Shown here one piece after another: positions 21,869 through 32,384 of a stretch of DNA of 64,000 bases (position 1 is the first letter of the stretch; each line of letters starts with the position of its first letter). The translations under genes and the position numbers were made by a program. A model generated the notes under the pieces. That model had not been told where the DNA came from and did not search any database. It saw nothing but the letters and a program-made list of their open reading frames with translations. Source of the DNA: Lactarius indigo (lineage: Eukaryota; Basidiomycota; Agaricomycetes; Russulales; Russulaceae); contig JAFKAC010000002.1 in assembly GCA_025766275.1 (NCBI GenBank), positions 3,100,001 to 3,164,000 of the forward strand, in the 5' to 3' direction.

Positions 21869-21874
21869 GATGAG

Positions 21875-21885
21875 ATCTTGGTCTT
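21875..21885 (-). other. Self-primed primer-binding site of element C
   Basis: AAGACCAAGAT on the minus strand, two bases inside the 5' LTR, is a perfect complement of the presumed transcript start in this element's own LTR. Confidence 0.78.
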
Positions 21886-21887
21886 AA

Positions 21888-22417
21888 TGTAACGCCGTCA
21901 CGACGTTAGCTCGACTTGAGCCGGCTGAGGCGATAACAACTTAGTGGGTGTCAAAGGTCGTCGACTTGAAGACACAGAGGTCCAAGTGTATACTCTGGTG
22001 AATGCGCAGAGGCACACCGAATAGTCGTCTTGCTGGTCTGATCGCGATGAAGTTTTTAAAGACGAAGTAGAAGAAGTCGAGAGAGAGAAAGAGAGAAAAC
22101 AAGTGACGATTCAAGAAGACCAAGATGGCGTATCTTGGTCTTTACAAGACAGTTTAAATACACAAACCAGCAGGCTTAGAAGTGCTGCTATGAGTCACTG
22201 TAGGTAGCGTCCAACGTATCGCAGAAACATCTCGAATCCTAATACTACTAGTACCTGTACTAGTGGCGTCGGTCATCAGTCAGCAATCCGTACCGTATCT
22301 CCTATCACACTACCGTATCACCGTAAGTAAGTCCGCAACTAATATACCTTACCGCCATAGCTGCAACCGGTACAGTAAGGGTTCGTAATCGGACTCACAC
22401 TTGCTCATAACGTTACA
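21888..22417 (-). repeat. 5' LTR of element C
   Basis: 530 bp, with dyad arms at 22116-22126 and 22132-22142 and the minus-strand TATTTAAAC box just to their right. Ends next to TGTAT 22418-22422. Confidence 0.96.
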
Positions 22418-24059
22418 TGTATGGTTAGAAGGACGTCATCTGCACACCCATCAGCCAACCACAAAACTGGTGGCTAAACGCCACGGACCTTTCAAGGTCA
22501 TCCAGGTGATGTCCCTGGTCAACTATCGACTCAAACTTCCCATGCAGTGGAGCATCCATGATGTCTTTCACATAGATCTTCTCACACCTTATCGTGAAAC
22601 ACCCACGCATGGGCCAAATTATCAGCACCCACCTCCTGATTTGGTCAATAATGAAGGAGAATATGAAGTCAAGAAGATTCTAGACTCTCGGCAATTCAGC
22701 AGAGGGTGCAAACTTCAATACCTCGCCAAATGGAAGGGCTACCCAGACTCCAACAATCAATGGGTTGATAAGGATGACATCTTTGCCAATGAAGCCGTAT
22801 GGGAATTCAAACGTTCAAACCCTGACCGAGAAACACATATAAGGGTCATTACCCAGTGTGCCAAGTCCCCATCACCCACTTCTCTCATGTCCTCTACCTG
22901 ACACAATGACCAGCTTGCGCTCCTCTCCACTCTTGTTGACAACTCCTCCGCCACGTTTGTTAACCCCAACTCCACCTACAACACCACAACCAATGGAGCT
23001 GATGCCATCGGTCATGCTGCTGTGCAGCATGAGGATAACGGGCCTATTACTGCTGAAGAACTGCACCAGACACTGCAATGATTCCCTGTGCCCATACAGG
23101 GAACTCTCAATGACAATCCAACAACAACTCAACCAGCACCGCCTCCAATGTACGCCCTTACCAACCCAGACACCGGTGAGCCCGAAACCTTCATCACAGA
23201 AGATGAACTTTTTCAGCTTCAAGCAGCTGTCCCACGCGGTGCAACCGCTGAACACCATGAAGAAGTACAAGCAAGAATGGAAAGAGACAGCGGCACAGTG
23301 GCAGCGGGAGCAACTGCATATTGCCACCTGCTGTCACAAGATGAGGCAGGAGCGGAAGGAGTACTGGACGAAGTTGAGGATGAAGACGAGCTTATCGACC
23401 ATTACCACATCCAGCACGCATTCCTTAAACATGAATTCTACACTGAAGATCCAGCTGCCACTCCCTTCCTCATCAACGCATCTGGGAACCCCCTGCACTG
23501 AGGAAGAGTCGCCATGGCACAAGCAGCTCGTTATACACCAATGGGCAAACGAGACCCAGCAACCCGAGTTGTTGTCCCTAAAGGGTTCCAGATCAATTGA
23601 GGACCCCATTACATTCCATTCCCGATCAAGCTCCCCAATAGACCGATGGTACAGGCTTCTCACACACAGGTTATCCAAGGAGGAGACCCCTTCATACTTG
23701 GAATAGTTCCAGGGTTGGGTTTCCTCTACGGTAAACCTCTTTATGCCACACCACACCTCCCACAGGACAACCATGCCATCATTCCCCATGAAGAGTATTT
23801 CATGCTTCGTGACTGTCACCCCACTGACCTATTACTGATGCACATTGGGGATGTAACCCTCATCAAAGAGCTGTGTCGGTATAGGCAGTTCACCTTTGCA
23901 GAGGAACAACTGGAGAGGCGAATCAGGCAACTGCAGGAGGAAAGGTACATGGTATCGGAGGATAAAAAGGCCAGTATCTATCATCTCAAATGAGCTAACA
24001 TACTGGAGTGCATGGAAGATGAAGCGGAACGGATGAGACAGGAATTGAAAGTGGATTAG
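22418..24059 (+). pseudogene. pol of element A: integrase end, chromodomain, extension
   Basis: The last fragment of A pol after the element C insertion: GPY/F-like region, chromodomain (about 22,660-22,790, no stop inside), then the long extension ending at TAG 24057. Stops include TGA at 22899 and 23079, both at positions where B also has TGA, plus TGA at 23499 and 23598 that are private to A. Confidence 0.88.
22906..23706 (+). CDS. ORF3 of element A: overlapping +1-frame ORF, unknown
   Basis: 266 codons from ATG 22906, exactly the length of ORF3 in B, and uninterrupted although the overlapping pol frame has three TGA stops in the same stretch and the rest of A is badly decayed. It keeps the Pro-rich N-terminus, the Cys cluster, the Trp-spaced helix and the DPITF motif. 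The open frame may be partly chance, because CGA codons, the source of most stops here, are scarce in this frame. Confidence 0.45.
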   Translation: MTSLRSSPLLLTTPPPRLLTPTPPTTPQPMELMPSVMLLCSMRITGLLLLKNCTRHCNDSLCPYRELSMTIQQQLNQHRLQCTPLPTQTPVSPKPSSQKMNFFSFKQLSHAVQPLNTMKKYKQEWKETAAQWQREQLHIATCCHKMRQERKEYWTKLRMKTSLSTITTSSTHSLNMNSTLKIQLPLPSSSTHLGTPCTEEESPWHKQLVIHQWANETQQPELLSLKGSRSIEDPITFHSRSSSPIDRWYRLLTHRLSKEETPSYLE

Positions 24060-24079
24060 TGAGGTGGGCCTCACTCCTG

Positions 24080-24091
24080 AAAAGGGGGTGA
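24080..24091 (+). other. Polypurine tract of element A
   Basis: AAAAGGGGGTGA directly before the 3' LTR, the same as in B. Confidence 0.85.
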
Positions 24092-24597
24092 TGTTACAGT
24101 ACGGACTTCATTACACATTGATGACTCATGGCCGGTTATGACTACAGCCCAATAGTAGTATTAGTCATGGACTCTTACATCATATCAGTCAGCACAGCAG
24201 TTCACATGTGATTGTGACTCATGTATGACTCATTCCTAGGATAGCTGTACTAGGGTTCAAGCTAGTTACGCTATTGGTCTCTTACTATTTTAGCGGCACT
24301 TTAAAGCCTGCCCGTATCTGTATAAGTAGTTGTCTTGAAAGACCAAGATTCCCCATCTTGGTCTTCTTCAATCCACCACCTTGACTTGTCTCTTGTCTGC
24401 CTTAGTCTTTGACTAAGAGTGTCTCTGCTTCTATCCACCAAGGGATAGCACTTCTTTACCTTTGCTGCAGTGTGTGCCTGTAGTGCCCCTGTTCAGCTCA
24501 TGTTGGGTTGACATGTGATCCCCATTCACCTAAACTTTGCTAAGTCGATTACGCCTATCCAAAGTCCAAGTCAGACTAATGCTGGTGGAGCATAACA
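24092..24597 (+). repeat. 3' LTR of element A
   Basis: 506 bp, TGTTACAGTA to GAGCATAACA. Terminal changes from the B consensus are C-to-T or G-to-A. It abuts TAGAA, the interior of a family-2 LTR. Confidence 0.95.
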
Positions 24598-24815
24598 TAG
24601 AACAAAGGAAAGTACAAAGGCGTTGAGTACAACACTGAGTCTGGATCTATGATATCATAAGGTACAGTGATGTCATACATGATGCAATGATAAGCGCTAG
24701 ATTGTACAGATCAAATGTAAGTAATCTACAAGTCCAATTAATCTAATCTAAAGCAGTCCATGCTGCAAGTCCAGTCTGTACGAGCCGCTAAGTGCGTGCA
24801 GGTCACTTATCAACA
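24598..24815 (-). repeat. Family-2 LTR, truncated by insertion of element A
   Basis: 218 bp matching the U3-side 218 bases of the family-2 LTR (compare 40,488-40,703) and ending TTATCAACA. Its left part is missing because element A lies there; the missing part is predicted just upstream of the window, ending in TAGAA. Confidence 0.88.
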
Positions 24816-25037
24816 AGAAGATAGTGAGAGATGATATTTGTGGAGAGTGGCAGTGGTGGCAGTGAGGACTTGATGCCTTTAACACAAAAAGCACAGAGAT
24901 GGATAGGAGCCACATCATGTCAAATTTTTGCTGTCCCATTTAATTTTCTGTCCACTCCCAGTTTCCCACTTCTTCCCACACTTATATATCATAGGTGTTA
25001 TCTTCTCTCTGGGTGGATATAACTGTTTCCCCCATCA

Positions 25038-26923
25038 ATGCATTGTCTTGCTCTCTGTGGTCTCACTGTTGACCATTCCTTTTTTTGTGCAATATCATCA
25101 ACTGATTGGATGAATACAACCATGTCCTCTCCCCCATCCCATCCTGTTTATACCTGTTGGGCTCCTGCAGACAAGTGGCAACCTGAATTTGTAATGCTTG
25201 GTGCCAACATCCACTCTATTCCCATCCCTCCTCCCCCATCCAGCCCTATTATTGGTGTTGATGGTTTCTGGGGAGCTTACAAGTGGATGATTTATCCACA
25301 AATGTATCATTGTGAATTCCCCTACCTTGCCTGGATCCTGCTGCACCCCCAAAGTCACTCTGTTCCATCTGATGTCCTCACTTGCCCCATTGAGAAGGCA
25401 ATGTGGTGAGCTCACCCCCTCAGAACTGATTGCCATCTCATCAATCCAGAGTTGTTTGAGGAGGTGACCATCAAATGGAAGTTGATCAAGGTGGCCTTGG
25501 AGGATCCATTCCATGCCATCTTCTCCCAAGCTTCATTTTCCTCTATCAAGTGGCTGATGAAGGTGTACACCAGGGCTTTCAAAACCCTCAACAGGCTCGA
25601 GAAGGACTTCAGAGCTTGGTGAGATTTCATTGAGGTCTTTCAAAACCTCCAGCAATCTCTTCTTGAACTCAGTGCTTTTTGGGACTGGTGGAAGCATGTT
25701 TGTGAAGGCAATTCCTTTCAATCCCCTATTTGTGCACTGACTTGCAGCACCATCTTCAGAGACAAGCAGCTGTACACTGATCATGTGTGTTGGTCTGTCA
25801 CCTCATATCTTCTCATCCCAAGGCCAACCTTTGTGCTTGATCCTGCAAGGGAAGTTGCATTGTCCCCTCACAACTCATGCAGTGTACAACCCATGTCTTT
25901 GGATCCTCTCATTCACTCTCTTCATCACTGGTATTATCCTCCACTCATGAATGATGTTGTTGCAGATCTGGAAACTACTGCCTGGGACTATCTTGACCAC
26001 TTGGACACATTTTGACCAACCAAAGAGCTCAAGCATAAGTTTGAGAAAATGGAGAACAAGAAGAAAGATCAAGGTAGGATATTTCTACTTTTCTTTGAAT
26101 CATACTCATGTGCAGCTGGCTGCAAGGCCAAAAAGGTGAAGACAGACACAGCCAGTTATCTCTCACAATCAAATCACCCTGAGCTCAAACACCTTGCTAG
26201 CACTGGAGCTGTGCCTTCTTGGTTCCCAGCAGTACAAGATGTCCAGATGACTGCCATCAGCCACATCAGCCACCTCCACCTTGCTCCCTTGAGCTCACCT
26301 CAATGATTCTCCCTCCCCCCATTCAGCTCTTCTGGAGTGGTAATGAAAAGACCCAGCATATATTCTATTACCATTTCCTCTTACTCTGCCACACCCTCCA
26401 GGAACAGCACATGAGTGACCTCCTGCCCCTCACCATGAGTGAATGGAAGACTATCTTGGGAGACACATACTGGAAGACACAGTGGCCCAAATGAGATGAT
26501 CCACCCACTGCAACCTTTGATGCCAATGCTTTCTGGAAACATGGGGGCCCTCTTTTTTTTGGCAATATATGGAGTGCTGAGGTCGCTGTGGGGCATCATG
26601 AACCTAAAAGCCTGTTACCTTGCCACTGTGGCATCCAGATGTCCATGGCTGATGACCTGGATGTTCATCAGGTGATTTTATATTACCTGAACTCATTTCA
26701 CATCTATAAGGAGGTTAAGGCAATGGAACACTTTCAGTTTAAGGCCACTTCAAGTTTTGAGAAGTGGAGACTTCAAGAGAACTGGGTCTACCACATAGTG
26801 GAGATGTGGGATGCTATAGGGGGTGATACCAATTTCAAGTTCTTCCACAACAAGAAGGCATGGAGACTTTGGCTTTTTTCACTACACAAAGTCATTATGG
26901 AATGGGATGGCTTTGATAGCTAG
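25038..26923 (+). pseudogene. Decayed hypothetical gene, unrecognised
   Basis: Frame 0 runs from about 25,110 to 26,303 with TGA at about 25,407, 25,620 and 26,013, each probably a former CGA. The product continues in frame 2 from about 26,280 to 26,920 with one more TGA (26,492). The frame change near 26,250-26,300 is an indel or an unrecognised intron; a 42-base GT...AG stretch at 26,074-26,115 is also intron-like but in frame. The protein is aromatic-rich, with motifs such as GAYKW, EFPYLAW and HGGPLFFG. No known family is recognised. It looks like a long fungal hypothetical protein that has lost function. It is not part of the neighbouring retroelements. Confidence 0.45.
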
Positions 26924-27929
26924 GATTGGGACAGAATCTCAAATGTGAAGACTTTAAACATTGACTTGCTTCTTGGCCTGGTCTTTCACAAGTTGGCCAT
27001 CTGTCTCCTAAAATGTTATATCCATTCCTTTGTCTCCTGCTTAGGCTTCTACCCATCTCCTTTGCTCTATCCCCCCACTCTTGCTGTTCCCTCCTGTGTA
27101 GAGCACCACCAGAAGTTTGGTCAAGGATTTGTGATATTTACTTGTACAATATAAAAATAAAATTTAAATAACATTAGAGAGGGCACCAGCATAGCAACAC
27201 AGCTTGTAGAGTATAAAAAAACTTATTGCATAGGAAATGTACTATATGCACTGCCACCACCATTGTCACCTTGGCATCAACCTTGCCCCCACATCATCGT
27301 TGCCCTTGCCCCATCACAGCACACATGCATTGTATGTGATTGGCAGTGACCAACAGTTATCATCACAGTTGGGGGAGTAGTAAGCAGCTCAGATTTGGTA
27401 ATTTCCCCATTCATTGTGATTGTGGGCACATGATATTCCCACCCCACATTGATGGTCAGACCAGTCATGTTGGAAAAATCAAGTCCATGGTTCCATTGAG
27501 TTTGGGAAGCAACCTTTCCCAAACCTTTGTAAGCCTGGTGTACTGTGTTCCCCCATATTCTGCATCTTACTGACAAGTGCAAAGAAAGTGGGATTTGTTC
27601 TGAACTTCCCATTGGTGGAAGCAATGATGCACACTCCTCCCATTGGTGGGATGATTCATCCTAGCATATGTACTCATATGAGGTGTACAGTATCTTGATC
27701 AATCACTTAATTACTCCTTTATTGTTTGAAGGCATGCAGAACATCATATATTTATGATTGAGCTAGAAATGAGTGAGAAATTGAAAGCATCCAAAGGGGC
27801 AAGAAATGGGGCCCAAATGAGGCCAAAGTATGGCCTGGTGGTTGATGCATTGATGTGCAATTGTTCCATTTCTGTCTCTTGGTTTTGTGGTCAAATGTGT
27901 GTCAAATGCATCAAGCTCCTATCTAACTG
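26924..27929. other. No gene seen
   Basis: CpG-poor sequence without a convincing ORF, LTR end or repeat that can be named. Confidence 0.5.
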
Positions 27930-29990
27930 CCACACTTGCCCCTCCACAGGTTCCATCACACTCTGCTGCTATATCACTCTCACTCTCTTTCTGGGCTTCT
28001 TAGTGCTGTTCAGATCTTTTGTCACCCTGTCCTTACAACACCCTTCACAAGTGACCTTGGTGTGCCACCTGGTTGCCTTAATGGGAGTGTCCATTGGCCC
28101 TTCCATACCTCTTTCCTGGTGTCTTCAATCTTCAAGCCCTCCAATCTCTTCCCATCTTTTCTCATTCTTTCCCCACAGCACCCTTCACAAGCGACCTTGG
28201 CGTGCCACCTGGTTGCCTTGGTGGGAGTACTTGTATTTCCCCCCTCTGCCCAGTGGCACATATGATCGTTCTGACCCATGTCATAGACTTATTTTCAGTG
28301 GTCTGCATACCTTTCCAAGTGAGTGTCTTTTCTTCTTCCTTCCAATCTGGTCTATGTGGTTACCCTTTTCTCCAGGTTGGACCTTGTCAAGATTGCAACT
28401 CTCTAGGTTGGAGGTCCTTGGATCGCTATCCCCAACCCTTCCCTCCACTGTTGCCCTCTAATGACCTTAGGCCACCCTCCTCTACCACTGTTGTGGAGTC
28501 ACAGAGGGGTGAGCCATGTTCACATGCCTTTGGCACTGGCATGTGTGTTGCTGGGTTGATATCATTGTGGTTGGTCCTGCTGCCTCTAGTGGGCAATCAT
28601 TAGTCCTTGCTGTCTGTTGACAGTCAATCCTGACTTGGCACCAGGTGTTGGTCAGAGAAGAGGAAGGCAGGGTAGGGCAGGAGTGGCAGGCCTGTCCTTT
28701 GTTGGGTCTTGGCTGTGGAGTGACACTCCATATACTCTCTTCCTATTGTTGTTGTTGAGGTGAGTACTGTTGCCTCCTTTCTGTGCCCTATTACTACATC
28801 CTGACTTCTCTAGTTACCTCTACAGATAGTCCTGGTCTCCAGGCAGGAGGCCCCTGGAATGCTGCTCCATGCCTCACTCTCTGCCATCACCCTCTGATGA
28901 CCTTAGGCCACCCCCCTCCTACTGCCATTGCAGAGTTGTAGTGGGGTGAGCCACATTCAGATGCCTTTGGCATCAGCATGCACATAGCTGGGTTGATATC
29001 ATTGTGGCCAGTCCTGCTGCCTCTAGTGGGCAACTGTTAGTACTTGCCATCTGTAGGTGGTTGATCCTGATTTGGCACCAGGTGTTGGGTTGGGGAAGAG
29101 GAAGGCAGGACAGGACAGGAGTGGTGAGCCATCACCCTTGCAGGTATATTACTACAAGTTGGCAGTCCATGGTGTGTAGGTATTTCATGTACTTCTCTAC
29201 CATCTGGTTCTCACAAGTGCATCAGAAGGAAGTGATGTTGCACAAGGGAGTGTGGAATTGCAATGCACAAGTTGCCAATGGCCATATCTATTACTATAGG
29301 CTCACAGTGATTGTTTTTAAGTTAAGGACCATTCTTGATATTGGCAGTTTAGGTCTACATTTGATTCAAAAATCTACTGTGCATTATGGCATGTTTGTAC
29401 TTTGATCCTTAACTCTTTCTTTAAAACATGTCCCAAGATCATCAAACACTCTTGCCTACAGTGTTGCAAATCATGTTGCAAATCATAGATAGTACATGCA
29501 CCATAAGTGTTCATGAGTGTGCTTCCTTGTCTATCATAGCTGATGTGCTGAGATTCCTGTCATGATCAAGACCTTGCAACTTCCACTCATCAGACAATGT
29601 GGATATCTGAGTCATGCAGTCATGACTCAGGGATTGGGGCAGCCAATGTTACCTCATGACTACCTTGGTCATGAGGTTGCAACTTACTGGTTACACAATG
29701 TAAGGCCAGCCCAAAATAATATCACAATGATTCTGACCTATGATAGAAGCAGGCAACAATGGTGATGCCATGAGATGCAGAGCCCCAAAAGTGAGCTATT
29801 GTATCTAGTGCAGAAGTGGTCAACAATGGTGATGTGCTGCTGTGATATGTGCGTGTGCCCTTCAGCTCAACCAAGGGAATCCTAGGAGTATGTAACCATA
29901 AACTCTCAAATCCTCTTTACTTTATTTGATGTTCTTGTTATTTTGTGATGCCACAGGGCTCTGATCACTTCCCACCACCATGTTCTGATT
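27930..29990 (+). repeat. Diverged direct duplication, copy R1
   Basis: Matches 32,385-35,075 in the same order and orientation. It contains internal sub-repeats: a roughly 140-bp unit around 28,035 and 28,175 (both with CCTGGTTGCCTT-type cores) and a roughly 430-bp unit around 28,440 and 28,870. ORFs inside it are not conserved as proteins. The nature of the unit is unknown. Confidence 0.75.
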
Positions 29991-30589
29991 TGAATTTTAA
30001 ATTTTGTGCACTGCTCATATTTTACAATATAATCTGAGTCAACCTTGAATCATGTTAGACTCCAGTTGTGGCATTTAAAACACATGGGTACATGTTTTTG
30101 ATGTGTGGGAACATTCACCTTCCTGTCCTGCACTTGCCTTCATTTTCTTGGACTCAAAGAATGGTCATTCACCGTCACACACCAAGTAAAGTCCCTGTAA
30201 GTGTTTACACTTTTGTTTGCACAAATGACTGATATCCCTTCTCTGATACTTCAGACCAGATCTTGTGTGGCAACTGGCTATGTCTGGGGAATATGGCCTC
30301 ACTGACATATTGTCCACACTTTCACAGAATCTCACCTCTCTGTAAGGACATAGTCAGCCCTCCTTATGTTGACATCAAAGGTGCATTCTTCTTGCCAAGG
30401 GCCTCACCACCTCAGTTATTCAACACCTTCCTGCATATTGCCAGTTACGAGATCTTAGTCACCAGTTACCTCAAGAATCATTCTTTCCCAAACCCAAACT
30501 TGAAGCACAACTTTCCTCTCATCCCCCAGAAAGGGGAAATAGCTGTTCTCTTTATTGGGAAAAGGAAACCTTAGGTCTCTTGAGCACCA
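29991..30589. other. No gene seen
   Basis: No feature beyond the target site of the following LTR (CACCA at 30585-30589). Confidence 0.5.
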
Positions 30590-31197
30590 TGTTGATAAGT
30601 GACCCTTGCGCACTTAGCAGCTCTAACGGACCGGACTTACAGATATGGACTGCTGTAGATTAATTAAGACCACTTTAGATTTGATTTGATTTGATCTGTA
30701 CAATCTAGGACTTCTATGACATCACTGTGCAATGACATCATATGGACTACTCCGGACTCTTCATTGTACTCCTTCCTTTGTTCTCTTTCTGGCGTTATCT
30801 TTATTGTGATGTCACTATGATATCATACTTGTCTAGACTTTCTTTTGTCCTATACGCCTTGTTCTCCTTATGCACGCTCCTTTGTCCTGTTGTAGAACAA
30901 TGCATCCCTTGTATTCTGTGACACCCTGTTACTCACCTTGTACTAGTGTCACCCTCCTGTATAGTATAAGTAGTAGGCTTGTACGCTCCTGGTCCACATC
31001 AGTTCCTCACTGCTCTGTGTGCCAGGTATGTCTTATTCTCTCAATTGTATTATCAGTTCCTCACTGCTCTGTGTGCCAGACAATCTCTTGCTTTACTTGC
31101 CTGACAACTCCCTGTTGCTGCTTCAGGCACTTCTGCATATCTCACCACAGACACCTTTGCACTCTGTGAGTATGCTCTTCTACTGTGCTGTTCATCA
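30590..31197 (+). repeat. Family-2 solo LTR, TSD CACCA
   Basis: 608 bp, perfect CACCA duplications (30585-30589, 31198-31202). Two-copy form, with an intron-like stretch 31,026-31,079 (GTATGT...CCAG, 54 nt). Confidence 0.95.
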
Positions 31198-31202
31198 CAC
31201 CA

Positions 31203-32384
31203 CCCAGATTGTTGCTTCATTCCACTATTTCTCAGTGAGTTTTTATTTCATATATTCCCCCAGAATGCTCATCTCTATCTCCATTCAGATACATGGGGGT
31301 TTGTATTGCTCATGTGGAGGCCAGATCCCCATTTCTATCTTATATGGAGAGGTCTGCTCTTCATCAGCATTTGGTCTCATGCATTCAACCAACTCATTGT
31401 TCCCCTATAGTGACAGGCCTGGCTGAGGAGTAAGTGTCCTTGCAAGGCAATGAGGTTCCAGTTTTATGGCATTATGTTATGTTGATAGCTGGCCGATAGC
31501 TGGCCTTTGAGTTGAGTGACTGGTTCGAAATCTGAAGTTAGTGAGTGTGCATTGTGATACCAGTTCATCTGGTGTGCATGGCATCACATTTTTTTTATTC
31601 TTTCTGTCTCTTAGTTCACCAATGGACCCAGCCAGCCATCATGTCAATGTCTTGTTAGCAGGCTCAAAGCTAGCTCAAACCTTCATTGAGTGGTCATCTT
31701 TGTATCATCTGGTCTCTACCAATTGCCAATCATTGTTTCAGGGTGGGTGCAATCCTTAGCTCTTATTTTATGCCAAGTTTTATGCTAACATTTTGTGATA
31801 TCATAGTCACATAGTGTGCTTGCTTTTCACTATTACCTTTTTGGTAGCCTGTTCCTAATTGAACCTAAAGCTTTGTTGGAGGTGATAAGACAACATCTGT
31901 TGTTCTTGGGATATAGAATGTTCTGGTGACAGTTCTGGTGACAACCATATTTGGTGTCTATGCCTGCAGCATGCACCATGGACTATCTAATCAAGTGTCA
32001 AGCACCACAAGCAATTTCAGATAAGTGTGGATACTATATGTACTGCAAAGTATGATTGATCATGTGATGCCAGCTAACTAACCAACAGAGCTGATGTGAT
32101 GTGTGTGATGGCAGTGCAAATTACTGTAAGACACAGGAGCACAATAAGTGGTATTCATTCTCCACTCACTCTGAAGACAAACATTTCTGTCTGATTTGCA
32201 GTACCTCCAATGGTCAAAGCTTGGAAACAGGCTTCAGTTACCTAAGGGGCACTACCTAGCCAATGTATGCAAAAACTTGGATGTGTTGCTGGTTATGACA
32301 ACACTCACTCATTTTGCAATTGCTTGAGACAGATTTCAAGGCAGCTTGAGCAGCCAGTAGGTTCCAGTAGGTCCAATCCACTGT
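31203..32384. other. No gene seen
   Basis: AT-rich, CpG-poor sequence with only short chance ORFs. Confidence 0.5.

Larger units (their letters stand above)
13977..22417 (-). mobile_element. Ty3/gypsy element C, complete, nested in A
   Basis: An 8441-bp chromodomain gypsy element on the minus strand with 530-bp LTRs differing at about 4 sites, all transitions, and a perfect TSD TGTAT (13972-13976, 22418-22422). It is related to B in every coding part, but its LTR is different except for the self-primer, start-site dyad and polypurine tract. It is the youngest element here, yet it has a TGA in pol, an in-frame integrase deletion and a solo-LTR insertion. Confidence 0.97.
1..24597 (+). mobile_element. 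Ty3/gypsy element A (degenerate, host of nested insertions)
   Basis: A chromodomain-type gypsy retrotransposon whose own sequence is 1-3262, 3877-5681, 13494-13976 and 22423-24597; the rest is inserted elements B and C and a family-2 solo LTR. It is colinear with B throughout, so each gap can be closed at a 5-bp target duplication. The reading frames carry many stops, mostly TGA where B has CGA, and CpG is depleted. The left LTR is cut by the window edge. Just right of its 3' LTR, the sequence at 24,598 is the interior of a family-2 LTR, so A itself landed inside one. Confidence 0.95.

Noticed and set aside
24598..24815. Possible independent short insertion
   Set aside because: It matches the interior-to-end portion of the family-2 LTR and its left edge coincides with the end of element A, so it is a split LTR.
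27754..28603. Ser/Pro/Phe-rich ORFs of 169-235 codons
   Set aside because: They lie in a repeated unit and the second copy (32.4-33.0 kb) does not keep the same frames; no domain seen.
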